From UBA7430 sp002478765 (lineage in GTDB: Bacteria; Bacteroidota; Bacteroidia; Flavobacteriales; UBA7430): a stretch of DNA of 64,000 nt. Below the pieces are notes generated by a model. The model was not told where the DNA came from. It searched no databases and saw only the letters and a list, made by a program, of their open reading frames with translations. Position 1 is the stretch's first letter; each line of letters opens with the position of its first letter. This document shows, in pieces, positions 8,976 to 18,670 of the stretch. The translations under genes and the position numbers were made by a program. The stretch is from positions 186,001 to 250,000 of the forward strand of contig CALSTU010000004.1 in NCBI GenBank assembly GCA_943789355.1. Direction: 5' to 3'.

Positions 8976-10247
8976 ATGTTACAAGTTGCTTACATCAGAG
9001 CGCACAAGAACGAAGTCGTTGCAAAATTAGCGGTAAAAAATTTCGATGCCAGAGACATCATTGATGCACTCATTTCATTGGACGAAAAAAGACGACAGAC
9101 CCAAGCAGAGCATGATGATACGCTAGCAAATTCGAATAAGCTTTCGAAAGAAATTGGCATCCTCTACAAATCTGGAAATACTGAAGAAGCTAATGCTAAA
9201 AAAGCACAAACAGCCGAGTTAAAAGATCGATCAAAACAACTCAGTCAACTGCTCTCTGAAACTCAAAAGATGCTTCATGACAAGCTTGTTCAAATTCCAA
9301 ATATCCCTCATGAATCTGTGCCTAAAGGGAAATCAGAAGAAGACAATAAGGTCATAAGTCAAGAGGGGGAAATCCCGAATTTAGGTGATCATGCAAAACC
9401 ACACTGGGAACTCGTCGCTGAAAAAAACATCATTGACTTCGAATTGGGTGTAAAAATTACTGGGGCAGGATTCCCAGTTTATCGCGGTAAAGGAGCAAAG
9501 TTGCAACGAGCATTAATCAACTATTTCCTCGACAAGAATATTGAGGCTGGATACGAAGAAGTTATGCCCCCTCATTTAGTGAATGAGGCTTCTGGTTTTG
9601 GAACTGGACAATTACCAGACAAAGAAGGGCAGATGTACCATGTTACAGAAGATAATTTATATTTAATTCCAACAGCTGAAGTACCGGTTACAAATATTTT
9701 CAGAGATGTCATCTTAAAAAAAGAAGATTTGCCTGTAAAATGTACCGCTTACACACCTTGTTTTAGACGCGAAGCTGGCTCCTACGGGAAAGATGTAAGA
9801 GGTTTAAATAGGTTGCATCAGTTCGACAAAATTGAAATTGTCCAAATACAACATCCAGAAGAGTCGTACAAAACGTTAGACAGCATGGTTGATCATGTTG
9901 CTGGCATTCTTCGAGAACTGAAATTGCCTTTCAGAATTCTTCAATTGTGTGGGGGAGACATCAGCTTTACCTCTTCATTAACATATGATTTCGAGGTTTA
10001 TTCCACAGCACAAGACAAATGGCTTGAGGTAAGTTCCGTTTCAAATTTTGAAAGTTACCAGACCAATAGACTTAAATTACGCTACAGAGACGATGACAAA
10101 AAAATCAAACTATGTCATAGTTTAAATGGTTCATCTCTAGCCCTGCCTAGAGTCCTAGCAGCCATCATTGAAAATTATCAAGATGCCAACGGTATTCGTA
10201 TTCCTGAGGTTTTGATTCCGTATTGCGGATTCGATAAAATCGAATAA
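8976..10247 (+). CDS. serS: Serine--tRNA ligase
   Basis: The 423-residue protein is a class II seryl-tRNA synthetase. The N-terminal two-helix coiled-coil arm (about residues 27-105) binds the long variable arm of tRNA-Ser. The catalytic core follows, with motif 2 (TPCFRREAGSYGKDVRGLNRLHQFDK) and motif 3 (NGSSLALPRVLAAIIENYQ). VEEVMPPHLVNE-like text and the TAEVP substrate loop (LIPTAEVPVTNIF) are present. Length is normal and the gene is monocistronic or followed by the lipoprotein gene after 32 nt. Confidence 0.98.
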   Translation: MLQVAYIRAHKNEVVAKLAVKNFDARDIIDALISLDEKRRQTQAEHDDTLANSNKLSKEIGILYKSGNTEEANAKKAQTAELKDRSKQLSQLLSETQKMLHDKLVQIPNIPHESVPKGKSEEDNKVISQEGEIPNLGDHAKPHWELVAEKNIIDFELGVKITGAGFPVYRGKGAKLQRALINYFLDKNIEAGYEEVMPPHLVNEASGFGTGQLPDKEGQMYHVTEDNLYLIPTAEVPVTNIFRDVILKKEDLPVKCTAYTPCFRREAGSYGKDVRGLNRLHQFDKIEIVQIQHPEESYKTLDSMVDHVAGILRELKLPFRILQLCGGDISFTSSLTYDFEVYSTAQDKWLEVSSVSNFESYQTNRLKLRYRDDDKKIKLCHSLNGSSLALPRVLAAIIENYQDANGIRIPEVLIPYCGFDKIE

Positions 10248-10279
10248 CTTAACCAGAGCAAAACCTCCGGTTTATTGTC

Positions 10280-10852
10280 ATGATTAAATATTTTTTATAC
10301 ATATCAGTTGTCACCATTCTCCTTTCCTCATGTAGAGAGATAAACATCAATGATGAGTTAAAAAACACGCTGCTTCTAGACGCTTTGCTTACGGATCAAG
10401 AAATACTATTAGACACCGTCAGTCGCAACAAAGTTCTAAACTGTATAAAAAAATCAAAAGACAGAATACATTTGTTTGAAAGTGAGAATCTAACTCATTT
10501 TCAAAAACAATGGTTGCATCACGACAAATTGGCCTACCAAAAAATATACCGTAACCTAAATCAATTGAACACTCAACTAGATTCGATTGGTGAAGTTTAC
10601 ACGTACTCCAAACAACAGATACATGCATTGAGAGAAGACCTGATTCATAGGCATCTTAACAAAAAACAGTTTGGAGTGTATTTCACGGACGAACAAAAAA
10701 TACTGGCTGAACTAAAAAACTTATCAGCTAATCTCAACGCAGCGTACACTAACAACACAAACACTCTTGATTCATTAGAAATCAAATTACAGAGAGTACT
10801 CACGCAATTAGATGCCATTGACAGTCGACATGAAGGTTCTGCTAAAAAATAA
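10280..10852 (+). CDS. Hypothetical lipoprotein with helical domain
   Basis: This 190-residue protein has a lipoprotein signal (VVTILLSSC, lipobox LSSC with Cys18) and is otherwise strongly helical and charged, suggesting coiled coil. I do not recognise a family. Its end overlaps the start of the downstream TPR protein gene by 23 nt, so the two are probably translated together and may act together at the cell envelope. Confidence 0.6.
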   Translation: MIKYFLYISVVTILLSSCREININDELKNTLLLDALLTDQEILLDTVSRNKVLNCIKKSKDRIHLFESENLTHFQKQWLHHDKLAYQKIYRNLNQLNTQLDSIGEVYTYSKQQIHALREDLIHRHLNKKQFGVYFTDEQKILAELKNLSANLNAAYTNNTNTLDSLEIKLQRVLTQLDAIDSRHEGSAKK

Positions 10853-12647
10853 AATATCCCTCCTCTTCCTGTGGCTTGCCATATCAACAAGTCTGTTGGG
10901 GCAAACCAATAGTGATGTTCAATTGGCAAACCAATTGTTCAGCTCAGGAAACTACCTGAAGTCAAGCGAAATTTACAGCAACCTTTACAAGAAATACAAA
11001 TCGACCAACTATTACCAGAAACTTCTGGATTGTTTCATTGCACTTGATCAGATGAAAGCAGCCGAAAAGTTGATAAAAAAACACAGCAAGAGGTATGCAA
11101 ATAACATCACAGTAAGTATCGACTTTGGTCATATCTATTCACTAACAGGTGAAGAAAAGAAAGCGACGAAAATCTTTGATGAAGTCCTTGAAAGACTAAA
11201 TGCAAACAAACAATACGTGAGTATCGTCGCTAAAAAATTCACCAAATACAACCATCTAGAACTCGCAATAAAGTCCTACGAAATTGGATTACAAGATCCA
11301 TCAAAAAATACATACCGATATCCGTTAGCTCGAATTTACGGACAGCTGAACGATTTAAAGATGATGTATGAGACATACATTGAACTGGTCGTAAACAACA
11401 GGGGCTACATTCAAAATGTGAAAAACATCATGGGTAGAACCATCAGTAAAGACCGAGAAAATGAAAACAACCTCCTCTTGAAACAGGTGCTAATCGAAAA
11501 AGTGCAAACGTCGAATGAATCCAGTGTAAACGAACTACTTATTTGGCTGTTTATTCAAGAGAAAAATTTCGAAGGTGCTTTTGATCAAGAAAAATCCATG
11601 GATCAAAGGTTTGATCTAAACCAAAAAAAAATCTATGATTTAGCAGCAATTTGCAAAAAAAATAAAGCTTTTGATATTGCGGGTAAGTGTTACGATTACA
11701 TCATAAAAATAGGTGCTGAATCCACCTATTACCTTGACGCTCAATTGGCTGCTGTCAAGGTTAAAAAAGACATGTTGGAAAGCGGCACGAACATTACCAG
11801 AGACGATTGGTTGGACCTCGAAGAAAACTACACTAAGCTGCTGAAAGAACTCGGAAAAACGAGCCAAACACTGCTTCTTGTTCGAGATTTAGCAGAGATT
11901 CAAGCGTTCAGGCTGCACCATATTGATCAAGCGTCGAAGACCCTCAATGACATCCAGTTGATTGCCTCCGCACGCACCGAAGATCTGGCGCTATGCAAAT
12001 TACTTCAGGCCGACATCCAATTACTGAAAAATGAAATATGGGATGCCATCTTGTCCTATTCTCAAGTCATAAAAGCCTATAAGAATGACGTCTTAGGACA
12101 TGAAGCAAAGTTCAGAAGAGCTAAAATCTCATACTACCAAGGTGATTTTGAGTGGGCACAAGCACAATTAGACGTACTTAAAAAATCGACGTCAAAACTG
12201 ATTGCTAATAATGCAATGGAATTGTCCCTCTTGATACAAGACAATCTGAACTTAGATACCACCACAACCACTATGGAGATCTTCTCAAGATCAGAACTTT
12301 TAATTTACCAGAACAAACTCAATGAAGCATACACCACCCTGGACACTATTGTAATAGACTACCAAGGCCATAGTTTGGTTGATGAGGCACTGTACAAACA
12401 ATATAAAATCAAAATAACGCAAGGAAAACTGAATGATGCTAGTGAACTCTTGGATCAGATAATTACCTACTTTTCTTACGATATATTGGCAGATGACGCT
12501 AAATTTGCAAAAGCACAGCTGCTTGAAAAACATTTCAAAAAATTCGATCTAGCATCTGAGTTATATCGAGAAATTATAACAGATCATCAAGATAGTTTTT
12601 ACGTTTCAGAATCCAGAAAACGCTATCGCATACTTAGAGGAGAATAA
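10830..12647 (+). CDS. Tetratricopeptide repeat protein, secreted or periplasmic
   Basis: An N-terminal signal peptide (LLFLWLAISTSLLGQ) is followed by degenerate TPR-like helix pairs over the whole 605 residues. The clearest are near the start (QLANQLFSSGNYLKSSEIYSNLYKKY) and at the C-terminus (AKAQLLEKHFKKFDLASELYREIITDHQDSFYVSESRKRYRILRG). TPR proteins act as scaffolds; the partner is unknown. The start at 10830 is preferred over an upstream in-frame ATG at 10812 because it places the signal peptide at the terminus. It lies in a tight run with the lipoprotein, DUF4286, rsmA and mgtE genes. Confidence 0.8.
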   Translation: MKVLLKNKISLLFLWLAISTSLLGQTNSDVQLANQLFSSGNYLKSSEIYSNLYKKYKSTNYYQKLLDCFIALDQMKAAEKLIKKHSKRYANNITVSIDFGHIYSLTGEEKKATKIFDEVLERLNANKQYVSIVAKKFTKYNHLELAIKSYEIGLQDPSKNTYRYPLARIYGQLNDLKMMYETYIELVVNNRGYIQNVKNIMGRTISKDRENENNLLLKQVLIEKVQTSNESSVNELLIWLFIQEKNFEGAFDQEKSMDQRFDLNQKKIYDLAAICKKNKAFDIAGKCYDYIIKIGAESTYYLDAQLAAVKVKKDMLESGTNITRDDWLDLEENYTKLLKELGKTSQTLLLVRDLAEIQAFRLHHIDQASKTLNDIQLIASARTEDLALCKLLQADIQLLKNEIWDAILSYSQVIKAYKNDVLGHEAKFRRAKISYYQGDFEWAQAQLDVLKKSTSKLIANNAMELSLLIQDNLNLDTTTTTMEIFSRSELLIYQNKLNEAYTTLDTIVIDYQGHSLVDEALYKQYKIKITQGKLNDASELLDQIITYFSYDILADDAKFAKAQLLEKHFKKFDLASELYREIITDHQDSFYVSESRKRYRILRGE

Positions 12648-12649
12648 TT

Positions 12650-12964
12650 ATGATTATCTACAATGTTACCGCAAATATCGAGGAGTCTATTGAGCAAGAA
12701 TGGCTTCAATGGATGAGAGAAACCCACATTCCCGAAGTGATGAAAACCAATATGTTTTTGGAGGCAAAGATGTCCAAAGTATTGGTTGAGGAGGAAATGG
12801 GCGGTGTTACTTATTCCGTACAATACATCTGCGAAAGCAAAAGCAAGCTGGATGAATACCAAATAAAATTTGCTCCAGAGTTAAAAAGTGAATACGAAAA
12901 AAGGTATCGAGGTAAGTTTGTTGCGTTCCGTACCTTGTTAGAGGTCATACAAGAATTTAAATGA
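12650..12964 (+). CDS. DUF4286 family protein
   Basis: This 104-residue protein begins MIIYNVTANIEESIEQEWLQWM and contains HIPEVMKTNMFLEAKMSKVL, the signature of the Bacteroidetes DUF4286 family, which looks like a small dimeric ferredoxin-like (ABM-type) domain. The function is unknown. It starts 2 nt after the TPR gene and its last codons overlap the rsmA start by 4 nt, so it is part of the operon. Confidence 0.8.
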   Translation: MIIYNVTANIEESIEQEWLQWMRETHIPEVMKTNMFLEAKMSKVLVEEEMGGVTYSVQYICESKSKLDEYQIKFAPELKSEYEKRYRGKFVAFRTLLEVIQEFK

Positions 12965-13734
12965 AAAAAGTTCGCGCAAAAAAACATCTAGGTCAACATT
13001 TTCTAAAAGACCTTTCCATAGCCAGAGCCATCGTTGATGGTCTGAGTGGTTCGGGCTATGAAAATGTCATAGAAGTCGGTCCAGGAATGGGCGTTTTAAC
13101 ACAATTCCTTTTACCGAAAGACTTCAAAACACATGTCATTGAGCTGGATGCTGAATCTGTCTTATACCTTCAGGCCAAATATCCCGATCTAAGCCAAAGG
13201 ATACACGCTGCCGACTTTTTACGTCTTGATTTAAAAAACATAACATCAGAAGATTTCGCGCTGATAGGAAACTTCCCTTACAACATCTCATCGCAAATTC
13301 TCTTTAAAGCCTTAGATCATAAGGATCAAATTCCTGAAATCGTAGGGATGTTCCAAAAAGAAGTGGCCGAGCGAATAGCCAGTGGTCCTGGTAATAAAAA
13401 ATACGGAATCATCTCTGTTTTACTTCAAGCCTACTACGACATCGAATACCTTTTTACCGTTCATGAAAATGTCTTTGACCCACCACCGAAGGTAAAATCT
13501 GGTGTCATTCGATTGAGAAGAAACCACAACAAGAAACTTGAATGTAATGAAAAATTCTTCAAACAGGTCGTAAAACAATCCTTCAGTCAACGCAGAAAAA
13601 CACTAAAGAATTCACTTAAACCTCTTATCGGGAAAAGTGGTTTCGAAGACTCGTTACTGAGCCTTCGAGCTGAAAGGTTGTCTGTTGAAGATTTTGTGTA
13701 CCTTACAAACCAGCTTGAAAGCATACAGCCATGA
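12961..13734 (+). CDS. rsmA: 16S rRNA (adenine(1518)-N(6)/adenine(1519)-N(6))-dimethyltransferase
   Basis: The 257-residue enzyme dimethylates two adjacent adenines near the 3' end of 16S rRNA. It shows KKHLGQHFLKDLSIA at the N-terminus, the SAM-binding motif EVGPGMGVLTQFLL, the catalytic NFPYNISSQILF (NPPY-type) and the FDPPPKVKSGVIRL segment. The C-terminal helical domain has FSQRRKTLKNSL. It overlaps DUF4286 and mgtE by 4 nt each, indicating translational coupling. Confidence 0.97.
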   Translation: MKKVRAKKHLGQHFLKDLSIARAIVDGLSGSGYENVIEVGPGMGVLTQFLLPKDFKTHVIELDAESVLYLQAKYPDLSQRIHAADFLRLDLKNITSEDFALIGNFPYNISSQILFKALDHKDQIPEIVGMFQKEVAERIASGPGNKKYGIISVLLQAYYDIEYLFTVHENVFDPPPKVKSGVIRLRRNHNKKLECNEKFFKQVVKQSFSQRRKTLKNSLKPLIGKSGFEDSLLSLRAERLSVEDFVYLTNQLESIQP

Positions 13735-15080
13735 AGTTTGAATTAACAAAGAAATTTCTCCGTGAAATTACCGAAAAACTCGATCGCCAAGAATACCAGC
13801 AAGTAAAAAAAGAGTTGTCGGAATTACACAATGTAGACATCGCCGAATTGATTGATGAACTCGATGATGCTTCCGGAAAGGTTTTGTTTGAACTTTTTGA
13901 AGACGAGGACTCTGCTGAAATCTTAGTAGAGCTCGATGAAGAGAGTCGAGAAACCCTTTTAGAAGATTTATCCTCGCAAAAAATTGCCGAAGACCTCATC
14001 GAAAATTTAGATTCAGATGATGCAGCTGATATTATTGCCGACTTACCTTCTCAAAAAAAGGTAGAAGTCCTATCACACATTGAAGACATTGATCATGCCA
14101 GTGACATTGTTGATCTTTTAGGTTATCCGGAGAATACTGCTGGAGGTTTGATGGCAAAAGAATTGATTCGGGTGAATGAAAAATGGTCTGTACTCCGATG
14201 TGTTCGAGAGATGCGTAAACAAGCCGAAGAAGTCGATAAAGTTTATGCCATTTATGTTGTAGATGATCACGATGTTTTACTTGGGACTCTATCACTAAAA
14301 AAGCTCCTAATCACGCCAGAAAAAAATCTCATCAAAAAGGTTTACAACGAAAAAGTAATTTCTGTAAAAGCCAATTTTGATGATGAAGAAGTGGCCAACA
14401 TTATGGATAAATACGACCTGGTTGTTCTTCCTGTGGTCGATGACCTTAGCCGGCTCATCGGACGTATTACGATTGACGATGTCGTTGATGTGATGAAAGA
14501 AGAAGCGATGGAAGATTACAACAAGGCCTCAGGTATTAGTGAGCAAGTAGATTCGTCCGACAGCATTGCAACACTCACGCGTGCACGATTGCCCTGGCTT
14601 CTCATCGGATTAGTCGGAGGTATTTTAGGGGCCCAAGTGATGGGGATATTTGACATCCAAAGCCATATAGAATTAGCCTTCTTCATCCCTTTAATAGCGG
14701 CAATGGGCGGTAATGTAGGTGTGCAATCTGCAGCCATCATCGTTCAAGGTTTGGCGAGCAATAGCTTGGGGATGGACACCATCAGTCAGCGATTAGTCAA
14801 GGAGCTGGGTGTAGCGCTTTTGAACGGGCTCATCTGTTCAAGTCTTATCATGCTGATTACGTTGATGATCGGTTACCCAAGCTCCATCTCTTTTACGGTT
14901 AGTATTTCCCTGATGGCAGTCATTATTTTCGCCGCACTCTTTGGAACTTTTGTCCCCCTGATTTTAGATCGATATAAAATTGATCCCGCCTTAGCTACAG
15001 GGCCTTTTATTACGACAGTAAACGATGTTTTGGGTCTCTTTATCTACTTCATGATCGGCAAACTCTTTTTAGATCTTTAA
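13731..15080 (+). CDS. mgtE: Magnesium transporter MgtE
   Basis: This 449-residue protein has the full MgtE layout: an acidic cytoplasmic N domain (about residues 25-130, with repeated LLEDL/ADIIADL-type helices), a pair of CBS domains (about 135-255), a plug helix, and five membrane helices from about residue 285, including GGNVGVQSAAIIVQGLA, the pore-lining motif of the family. It imports Mg2+ and is gated by Mg2+ binding to the cytoplasmic domains. It overlaps rsmA by 4 nt. Confidence 0.96.
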   Translation: MKFELTKKFLREITEKLDRQEYQQVKKELSELHNVDIAELIDELDDASGKVLFELFEDEDSAEILVELDEESRETLLEDLSSQKIAEDLIENLDSDDAADIIADLPSQKKVEVLSHIEDIDHASDIVDLLGYPENTAGGLMAKELIRVNEKWSVLRCVREMRKQAEEVDKVYAIYVVDDHDVLLGTLSLKKLLITPEKNLIKKVYNEKVISVKANFDDEEVANIMDKYDLVVLPVVDDLSRLIGRITIDDVVDVMKEEAMEDYNKASGISEQVDSSDSIATLTRARLPWLLIGLVGGILGAQVMGIFDIQSHIELAFFIPLIAAMGGNVGVQSAAIIVQGLASNSLGMDTISQRLVKELGVALLNGLICSSLIMLITLMIGYPSSISFTVSISLMAVIIFAALFGTFVPLILDRYKIDPALATGPFITTVNDVLGLFIYFMIGKLFLDL

Positions 15081-15138
15081 GTCATTTACCGTCTTCTAAA
15101 TCTAATATTATTCACTAGCTGGATTAAAAAAACGACAT

Positions 15139-16077
15139 ATGAAGGTATTATTTATTGACAGCGTTCACCCTATTCTTGAAGAGCGCCTCAAAATTATGGG
15201 ATTCACATGCGTACATGATTACAACTCAAATCGAGAAGAAATCATGAAAAGACTACCTCATTTTGAAGGGCTTATCATTCGTTCAAGAATAAAAGTAGAT
15301 GACGAATTTTTAAATGCTGGAAGCCATTTAAAATTTATTGCTCGATCAGGTGCAGGGCTAGAAAATATTGATCTAGCGGCCGCTGAAAAAAGAGGCATCC
15401 ACTTGTTTTCAGCTCCCGAGGGAAATCGACAAGCTGTCGGAGAGCATTCATTGGGAATGATTTTATCCCTTTTCAATCGTCTTACACTTGCAGATCAAGA
15501 AATTCGTTCGGGTCAGTGGAAGAGAGAAGCGAACAGAGGCCTCGAACTCTCAGGTAAAACCATCGGTATTATCGGTTATGGGAATATGGGAAAAGCCTTT
15601 GCAAAGTGTCTTTCAGGATTTGATTGTGAGGTTTTAGCCCATAGCTTAGAGTCAAACATCTCAGACGACTGCGCCATAGAATCATCCCTAGAAAACATTC
15701 AAGACAAAGCTGACATCATCAGCTTTCATACACCTTATGACGAAAGCACACATCATTACCTTGACGAGTCCTTTGTGCAAAAGATGAAAAAACCTTTCTA
15801 CGTCATCAACACCGCACGCGGAAAAGTCGTCAAAACAAAGGCCTTGGTTGATGGGTTGAAATCAGACAAAATACTAGGAGCATGCTTGGATGTCTTGGAG
15901 TACGAAAAAGCCAGTTTCGAAAACCTTTTCGAAAACGAAATGCCCAAAGATTTCCATGACCTTATCCTCTCCTCAAAAGTTCTTTTGAGTCCTCATGTGG
16001 CAGGGTGGTCGACAGAGTCCTACGAGAAGCTCTCTTCTGTTTTGGCAGATAAAATTGAAAGAATTTATGAACTCTAA
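15139..16077 (+). CDS. D-isomer-specific 2-hydroxyacid dehydrogenase (phosphoglycerate dehydrogenase-like)
   Basis: This 312-residue NAD-dependent dehydrogenase has substrate-binding RSGAGLENID (catalytic Arg region), Rossmann motif IGYGNMG, the INTARGKVV strand and the catalytic His in SPHVAGW. It lacks the C-terminal ACT domain of long SerA proteins, which fits the short Bacteroidetes form. It could supply 3-phosphohydroxypyruvate for serine, or use another 2-keto acid; the sequence alone does not decide. Confidence 0.85.
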   Translation: MKVLFIDSVHPILEERLKIMGFTCVHDYNSNREEIMKRLPHFEGLIIRSRIKVDDEFLNAGSHLKFIARSGAGLENIDLAAAEKRGIHLFSAPEGNRQAVGEHSLGMILSLFNRLTLADQEIRSGQWKREANRGLELSGKTIGIIGYGNMGKAFAKCLSGFDCEVLAHSLESNISDDCAIESSLENIQDKADIISFHTPYDESTHHYLDESFVQKMKKPFYVINTARGKVVKTKALVDGLKSDKILGACLDVLEYEKASFENLFENEMPKDFHDLILSSKVLLSPHVAGWSTESYEKLSSVLADKIERIYEL

Positions 16078-16131
16078 AAGTCCCTCTGTTTCGATTTTAC
16101 TATCAAGGCCTTTGGTTCGCTCAAAATCTGC

Positions 16132-17265
16132 TTACAACGTACCTCTGCGAGCTTGTTCAGCTTCAATAGATTCAAACAAAGCTTTGAAATTTCCTTTTCC
16201 AAAAGACTTCGCTCCTTTTCTTTGAATGATCTCAAAGAACATCGTTGGTCGATCTAAAACAGGCTTTGTAAAGATCTGAAGTAGATAGCCCTCCTCATCT
16301 CGATCTACTAAAATACCCAACTCCTTCAATATCAAAAGATTTTCATCAATCTCACCACAGCGCTCCAATACATTGTCGTAATAGCTCCCCGGAACCTGGA
16401 GAAATTCAACGCCACGGGCTCTCATTTGGCTTACGGTTTCAATGATATCATTCGTGGCTACTGCAATGTGTTGACATCCCGGTCCCTTATAAAAATCAAT
16501 GTACTCTTCAATTTGAGATCGTTTTGCTCCGTGAGCGGGTTCATTGATCGGAAATTTCACTCGACCGTTTCCATTGCTCATTACTTTACTCATCAAGGCA
16601 GTATATTGGGTCGAAATATCATGATCATCAAAGGTTAACAGATTCGCAAAACCCATGGTTTTGATGTAGAATTCAGTCCACGTATTCATCTCACCCCAAT
16701 CGACATTCGCGACCATATGGTCGATGTACTTCAAGCCAACAGCATCCGGGTTAAACGTAGATGTCTGAGGAACAAACCCGGGTAAAAACACGCCGTGATA
16801 ATTTTTGCGTTCCACAAAAACATGAACCGTATCCCCATAAGTGTGGATTCCGGAGCGAACCACCTCACCATATTCATCTTTTTCAACGGTAGGGTTTAAA
16901 TAGGGTTTTGCACCTCGTCTGACCGTCTCTTCAAACGATTTTGTTGCATCATCTACCCACAGTGCAATAACCTTTACACCATCACCGTGCCGTTTAATAT
17001 GCTCTGAAATATGGCCGTCAGGCCCCATAGGACTTGTTAATACCAGACGTATTTTACCTTGCTGAAGTACGTACGATGTATGATTCTTAACACCCGTCTC
17101 TAAGCCTTGATAAGCCATCGTCTGGAAACCCAAACAATTCTTATAATAAATTACAGCTTGCTTGGCATTACCCACATACAGCTCTATATAATCCGTCCCT
17201 AATAGGGGAAGAAAATCTTCAGCATCTGAAACTATTTTTTTCAATTCCATATCGTTATTAATCAT
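16132..17265 (-). CDS. hppD: 4-hydroxyphenylpyruvate dioxygenase
   Basis: The 377-residue Fe(II) enzyme converts 4-hydroxyphenylpyruvate to homogentisate in tyrosine breakdown. It has two vicinal-oxygen-chelate domains. Iron ligands can be seen as His in KYIDHMVANV, His in GCQHIAVAT and Glu in MFFEIIQRKG. The C-terminus carries the helix KSFGKGNFKALFESIEAEQARRGTL. The hmgA gene, encoding the next enzyme, lies 32 nt upstream on the same strand, forming a two-gene operon. An alternative Met at residue 6 is possible. Confidence 0.96.
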   Translation of the reverse strand: MINNDMELKKIVSDAEDFLPLLGTDYIELYVGNAKQAVIYYKNCLGFQTMAYQGLETGVKNHTSYVLQQGKIRLVLTSPMGPDGHISEHIKRHGDGVKVIALWVDDATKSFEETVRRGAKPYLNPTVEKDEYGEVVRSGIHTYGDTVHVFVERKNYHGVFLPGFVPQTSTFNPDAVGLKYIDHMVANVDWGEMNTWTEFYIKTMGFANLLTFDDHDISTQYTALMSKVMSNGNGRVKFPINEPAHGAKRSQIEEYIDFYKGPGCQHIAVATNDIIETVSQMRARGVEFLQVPGSYYDNVLERCGEIDENLLILKELGILVDRDEEGYLLQIFTKPVLDRPTMFFEIIQRKGAKSFGKGNFKALFESIEAEQARRGTL

Positions 17266-17297
17266 CTATTCTATTTTTAAAACTTTTACCGCTCAAT

Positions 17298-18452
17298 TCA
17301 AATCCAAGACTTGTAATAATCCTTTTGGGCTATTGCTAAAGCATCACGAGTCAAGCTCAAAGGTTTGAAGGCATCAATCATAACAGCCAATTCATGGGTT
17401 TCCTTTTGCCCCAGGCTTCGTTCCATAGCTCCAGGGTGAGGCCCGTGCGGAATGCCTGATGGATGTAAAGTCAAATCGCCCTGCTGGATCTGATTTCTAC
17501 TCATAAAGTCTCCAGCGACATAATACAACACCTCATCAGAATTCAAGTTGCTGTGATGATAAGGGGCCGGAACCCCTTGAGGGTGATAATCATACAATCT
17601 TGGGCAAAAAGAACAAATAACTAAGCCTTTGGACTGAAAGGTTTGATGTATCGGAGGAGGCATGTGCACCCGACCCGTAATCGGCTCAAAATCGTGTATT
17701 GAAAAAGCATAAGGAAAATTGTACCCATCCCAACCCACTATGTTAAATGGGTGTGTTGCATAATTAAATTGATGAATCGTGTTGTGGCTTTTTATTTTAA
17801 TCAAAAAATCGCCCCTTTCATCAACACATTCGAGACGTTTGGGGACCCTGAAGTCTCTCTCACAAAAGGGAGCATGCTCCATGAGTTGTCCAAAATTATT
17901 TCTGTAGCGGCTCGGAGTGTAAATGGGTTCCGATGACTCTACGACCAATAACCGATTGTCCTCCGTCTCAAAGTCAATTTGATAAATTACGCCTCTCGGA
18001 ATAATCAAGTAATCGCCATTAGAAAAACTGAGATTCCCCATCATGGTTCTGAGGGTTCCAAGACCCCTGTGGATGAAAATAACTTCATCTGCTGCTGCAT
18101 TCTTGAAGAAATACGAAACGAGAGAGGTCTTCGGTGAAGCCAATGAGATGGTGCAGTCCTGATTGAACAAAACAGGAACTCTACTCTCCAAATAATCGTT
18201 GATGGCAGGTATGTCAAATCCTTTTAGTCGTTGAGACTTCAAACCCTCACCTTGAACCCTTTCTGGTTTTACATTTATAGATTCAAGAATCTCCTTAACC
18301 TGAGTGGGGCGATTTACATGATACAACAAGGAAGCAAGTCCGGAGAAACCCTCCGTTCCGAATAACTGTTCGTAATGATATCCACCGTCGTTTTTCTTAA
18401 AGACGGTATGACGTTTTTGGGGAATATGTCCCAATTTAGAGTAGAACGGCAT
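17298..18452 (-). CDS. hmgA: Homogentisate 1,2-dioxygenase
   Basis: This 384-residue cupin-type iron enzyme opens the ring of homogentisate to maleylacetoacetate. Diagnostic segments are NIVGWDGYNFPYAFSIHDFEPITG, GRVHMPPPIHQTF, DEVLYYVAGDFMSR and HPSGIPHGPHPG, which supply the metal-binding His and Glu residues. It is at the short end of the family and matches the Bacteroidetes form. It is the first gene of the hppD operon. Neither fumarylacetoacetase nor maleylacetoacetate isomerase is in the window. Confidence 0.93.
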   Translation of the reverse strand: MPFYSKLGHIPQKRHTVFKKNDGGYHYEQLFGTEGFSGLASLLYHVNRPTQVKEILESINVKPERVQGEGLKSQRLKGFDIPAINDYLESRVPVLFNQDCTISLASPKTSLVSYFFKNAAADEVIFIHRGLGTLRTMMGNLSFSNGDYLIIPRGVIYQIDFETEDNRLLVVESSEPIYTPSRYRNNFGQLMEHAPFCERDFRVPKRLECVDERGDFLIKIKSHNTIHQFNYATHPFNIVGWDGYNFPYAFSIHDFEPITGRVHMPPPIHQTFQSKGLVICSFCPRLYDYHPQGVPAPYHHSNLNSDEVLYYVAGDFMSRNQIQQGDLTLHPSGIPHGPHPGAMERSLGQKETHELAVMIDAFKPLSLTRDALAIAQKDYYKSWI

Positions 18453-18497
18453 AATCTATGTTTATGCAATCCTAGAGAGGCAGAGTAAATTCTATTA

Positions 18498-18505
18498 CAA
18501 ATATA
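18498..18505 (-). promoter_or_regulatory. Putative -7 element of the hmgA-hppD operon
   Basis: TATATTTG on the minus strand fits TAnnTTTG and lies about 45 nt before the hmgA ATG. No convincing -33 TTG was seen at the usual spacing. Confidence 0.45.
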
Positions 18506-18633
18506 GAAGATTTCTACCACATACTACCTAGATCTTATAAAATGAGATTGGGGCAAATAGGTCTGTATTAACCCGAAGTGTATCAAAGCTATTAAGAGGC
18601 TTGAATAGAGTTATTACAAGTGGCCCAAATTTG

Positions 18634-18641
18634 TATATTTG
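18634..18641 (+). promoter_or_regulatory. Putative -7 element upstream of the threonine dehydrogenase gene
   Basis: TATATTTG on the plus strand fits TAnnTTTG, 29 nt before the ATG at 18671. It is the divergent partner of the hmgA element. Confidence 0.5.
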
Positions 18642-18670
18642 TAGAATTGATATTAAAATGAATGTAATAA

